Assembly: GCA_005408345.1 (NCBI GenBank)
Contig: SEMN01000007.1
Location: 1,118,501 to 1,182,500 of the forward strand
Direction: 5' to 3'
Origin: Macquaria australasica
Lineage: Eukaryota; Chordata; Actinopteri; Centrarchiformes; Percichthyidae
Length of the DNA stretch: 64,000 nucleotides
In this document: piece by piece, positions 61,761 to 64,000 of the stretch
How the letters are laid out: each line of letters begins with the position of its first letter
Position numbering within the stretch: the first letter of the stretch is position 1
Notes under the pieces: generated by a model
What the model saw: only the letters and a program-made list of their open reading frames with translations
Told to the model about the DNA's origin: nothing
Database searches by the model: none
Program-made: the position numbers and the translations under genes

Positions 61761-63204
61761 AGGGGAACTGCAGAGTGGGGTAATAATTCTTTGTGGGTTT
61801 GTCACTACGAGTGACACCTTTCACATTACACGTGGTCATTTGACGTTAGTCATTTGTTAATCTAAAAATATTGAGTAGTGCAGCTTCAAGAGTGTGCTTC
61901 CCATAGTTTAAATTAGCTACAATTCTGGTACACAAAAGGGCCATTGAATAATTGTTTTCCCTAATCAGCAAAGACTAATAATTCTGGTTGACAATCACTG
62001 ACTCAAAGCTAGCAATATAATCGTCATTTTCAGGTATAAAAATATTGATTAGTGCAGCTTTAAACTCCAAGGGCCCCATTAATGTTTTACATGAAGCTTG
62101 TTGGATTTGTTTGTCATGGTCATGTGTGACAAGCTGAGAACTAATAGCTCTTAAAATCGGAGAGGATTTTCTTGATCAAATTCAGTTTTTGTAAATGATG
62201 AGCAGTGATTATAAAAATGAACTCCTGTGCCGTTAATGGTTTAACTATTGATCCAGTTTTCAAAATGTTCTGGTTTTGACCTTTATACTGTGAATGTCTG
62301 TTTGTTTCTCTTTTCTTGCCTGTGACTTTGTCAGATTCACCTGAGTGACACAGAACAGCTGTGATTTGGACCGTTTGATCATGATTTCTCGTTCAGGCAA
62401 ATTAGGCTGTAGTCTTATGAAACACATGCTGGGGGTAGGTTATATTAAGATCATGCTTTGAGGAGGGTGCCAGGCTTCAGGAGCACCATCCAAGACCCCA
62501 TTAGTATGCATGTTGTGTTTTTGCCTGTCGCTACGAGCATGGGGCACATGCAGACACAGCCAGTGAATACAAGTCAGAGCTGAACAGGAAGCAGGCCCAA
62601 TCTGGCATTATTTATCCATATAAGTTACGAGTAGAGCCTATATTTGCATGTATAATTGACTTATTGATGGAAAATATGCATTTTGTTTTTGTTAGCAGAT
62701 CATAATTGAAATTTTAGGCCTGTTTTGATGATGTGTTTACAAACAAGACTGAGGTTGACTGTAACAGCATTGGAAATCATTTATAACTTGATTTTAGCTG
62801 TTGCCTGGCGTCAGTTCATCACATATTAAAAGACCTGTCAATCAGTTTGCAAGTCATAACAGGTCTCTAATCTTGAATTTTTTTTATGGTGGGTGACCCT
62901 GATGTTTACATTTGGAGCACCAATTTTGCCTTTTAAGATTTGTTTTTTTATGTCTCTCAATAGACATTAGATAAACAATCTTATTTTGGTATAGACTGTG
63001 CTTAATATACTGTAGGTATATTAAATATACAATATACCATATGTATAAATGGAAATATAGTTAAAAATAAAACATAAGCACAATATAAAACAACTAGGTT
63101 GATTCAGATAATAAAAAGGTAAGTTGGTAGTTGTTTTTTGTTGCAGTAAACTGAAGTTCTAGTCATAACTTGTTAGATGATGCTAATACCTACAGAATAT
63201 GCCC

Positions 63205-63716
63205 AACCGAAAGACTTCAAGCAATTGTTCGCTTATTCGCTTAAGAGAGTTAGAGACCAAGAGATCAATAAGATTTATACGGCTCTCATGTCCGTGCACT
63301 AAATATGTTGCTGGAGCCAGCAGCCTGTTAGCTAAGCTTAGCATAAAGACTGGAAACGGAGGGATTTCATTGTGGGTTATTTGCCGGACTATTTCTCAGC
63401 TGGGAGCAGTAACTTCCTGGAGTCTCTGCTGGTTGCCTGACAACTGCTTCCGGTCAAGAAATAGTCCAGCACATAACCCCCTGTAAAACAGAGAATTGTT
63501 GTTTTTACGCTTTGGTTTATATAACTTGTATAGCTTTAGAGGTGCTGGCAGGCGTTTTTTGGTGTGTTTTGTTTGGATAGAGCCAGGCTCGCTGTTTCCC
63601 CCTGTTCCAGTCTTTATGCTGAACTAAGCTAACTGTGGCCTGGGTCTAGCGACATCTTTTCTAACTATCAGCAAGAAAACGAATAAGCGTATTTCCCTGA
63701 AGGTTGAACTATTCCT
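63205..63716. mobile_element. Palindromic inverted-repeat element (about 510 bases)
   Basis: Three nested pairs are visible: GCTTATTCGC (63231) with GCGAATAAGC-like sequence (63679-63687); TAGCATAAAGACTGGAA (63340-63357) with TTCCAGTCTTTATGCT (63606-63621); and GGTTATTTGCCGGACTATTTCT (63376) with AGAAATAGTCCAGCACATAACC (63457-63478). The right end ...GAACTATTCCT abuts TTAA (63717-63720). No coding frame. It is a foldback-type non-autonomous DNA element common in fish. Confidence 0.6.
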
Positions 63717-63894
63717 TTAACCATGTTTAAACAGTTAGTTCCACACTTAACACCTGCAGGATTCATATTTTTGTTTAACCAAACAGCAAGCTGTAAAAAC
63801 ATTTTAACAAACAGTTGCGTATTTAGCAATAAATGCTACAACATTAGCATTTATTTGGAGTCAAGCTTCTCTTTTATAGTCCCATATTACTCTC

Positions 63895-64000
63895 CATGTA
63901 CTGTAGCTCTTTTTTGGTCTCTGCCAACACCTGAGGGAAGTTGACGTCATACTAAGTAATTTGATCCATTGTTAATATTAAAATATGAAATATTTAAAAA
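63895..64000 (+). repeat. Possible start of a third GCTGCTAAATGCTCC-family copy
   Basis: TTGGTCTCTGCCAACACCTGAGG resembles the start of the copy at 61497 (TGGTCTCTACCAACTCCTGAGG), but the following sequence soon diverges or ends at the window border. Confidence 0.35.

Larger units (their letters stand above)
47164..64000 (+). other. kcnma1: kcnma1 intron 2, first 16.8 kb (continues past the window)
   Basis: I searched for the S1 exon (VLVFALSIGALVIYF-like) on the + strand and did not see it. Contents: GT tract (48727-48752), paired repeats (51118-51212 and 59565-59690), a GTTAGCATGCTAA repeat (53330-53650), a short tandem 9-10-mer (56537-56564), a GCTGCTAAATGCTCC repeat (61497-61760) and a palindromic element (63205-63716). 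47200-48700, 48760-51100, 51230-53300, 53660-59500 and 59750-61480 hold no element I can name. Confidence 0.75.

Noticed and set aside
47164..64000. kcnma1 exon 3 (S1 segment)
   Set aside because: No frame matching the hydrophobic S1 sequence with splice sites was seen in any part of this stretch; it must lie further downstream.

Overview
This is vertebrate nuclear DNA, most likely from a percomorph teleost. There are no long open frames. Two genes are split into many exons with GT-AG introns, several of them only 85 to 125 bases long as is typical of fish, and the introns carry teleost-type repeats: a tRNA-derived SINE, many short TTAA-flanked inverted-repeat elements, copies of a dispersed 'GGGCTGCAACTAA' element, and CA/GT/ATC microsatellites.

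Layout, all genes on the + strand. (1) 1-321 is repeat, followed by the dlg5 promoter and 5' leader (about 360-880). (2) dlg5 (discs large MAGUK scaffold 5) runs complete from the ATG at 881 to the TAG at 32599. I could follow 33 coding exons with matching phases; they join to 5,973 bases, or 1,990 residues: CARD-like N-terminus, long coiled coil, PDZ1-PDZ2, a long Ser/Pro-rich linker, PDZ3-PDZ4, SH3, and a guanylate-kinase-like domain without a nucleotide-binding loop. (3) The dlg5 3' UTR ends near an AATAAA at 34086. (4) A TATA-like box at 34379 and a leader with upstream ORFs precede kcnma1 (BK channel alpha subunit, KCa1.1). Exon 1 (35108-35341) encodes the extracellular N-terminus, S0 and the palmitoylation-type Cys cluster. 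Exon 2 (47020-47163) encodes the linker up to S1. (5) 47164-64000 is kcnma1 intron 2, which continues past the window; I see no third exon.

The order dlg5 then kcnma1, head to tail, matches human 10q22.3, but here the dlg5 stop and the kcnma1 start are only about 2.5 kb apart. The two proteins are not known to act together: dlg5 is a junction and polarity scaffold, kcnma1 a calcium- and voltage-gated potassium channel.

The observations most worth checking are: a 78-base candidate cassette exon at 22729-22806 that keeps the dlg5 frame; a 77-residue coiled-coil exon (14401-14631) that I do not place in the human canonical protein and whose acceptor is weak; a 71-codon upstream ORF in the kcnma1 leader; a conserved TQT (dynein light chain type) motif in the dlg5 linker; and a cluster of TTAA-flanked inverted-repeat elements, one inserted cleanly inside another repeat. 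No prokaryote-type system, CRISPR array or intact transposase gene is visible. Whether these are the a or b teleost duplicates cannot be decided from this window. Homology statements rest on remembered family sequences, not on a search.
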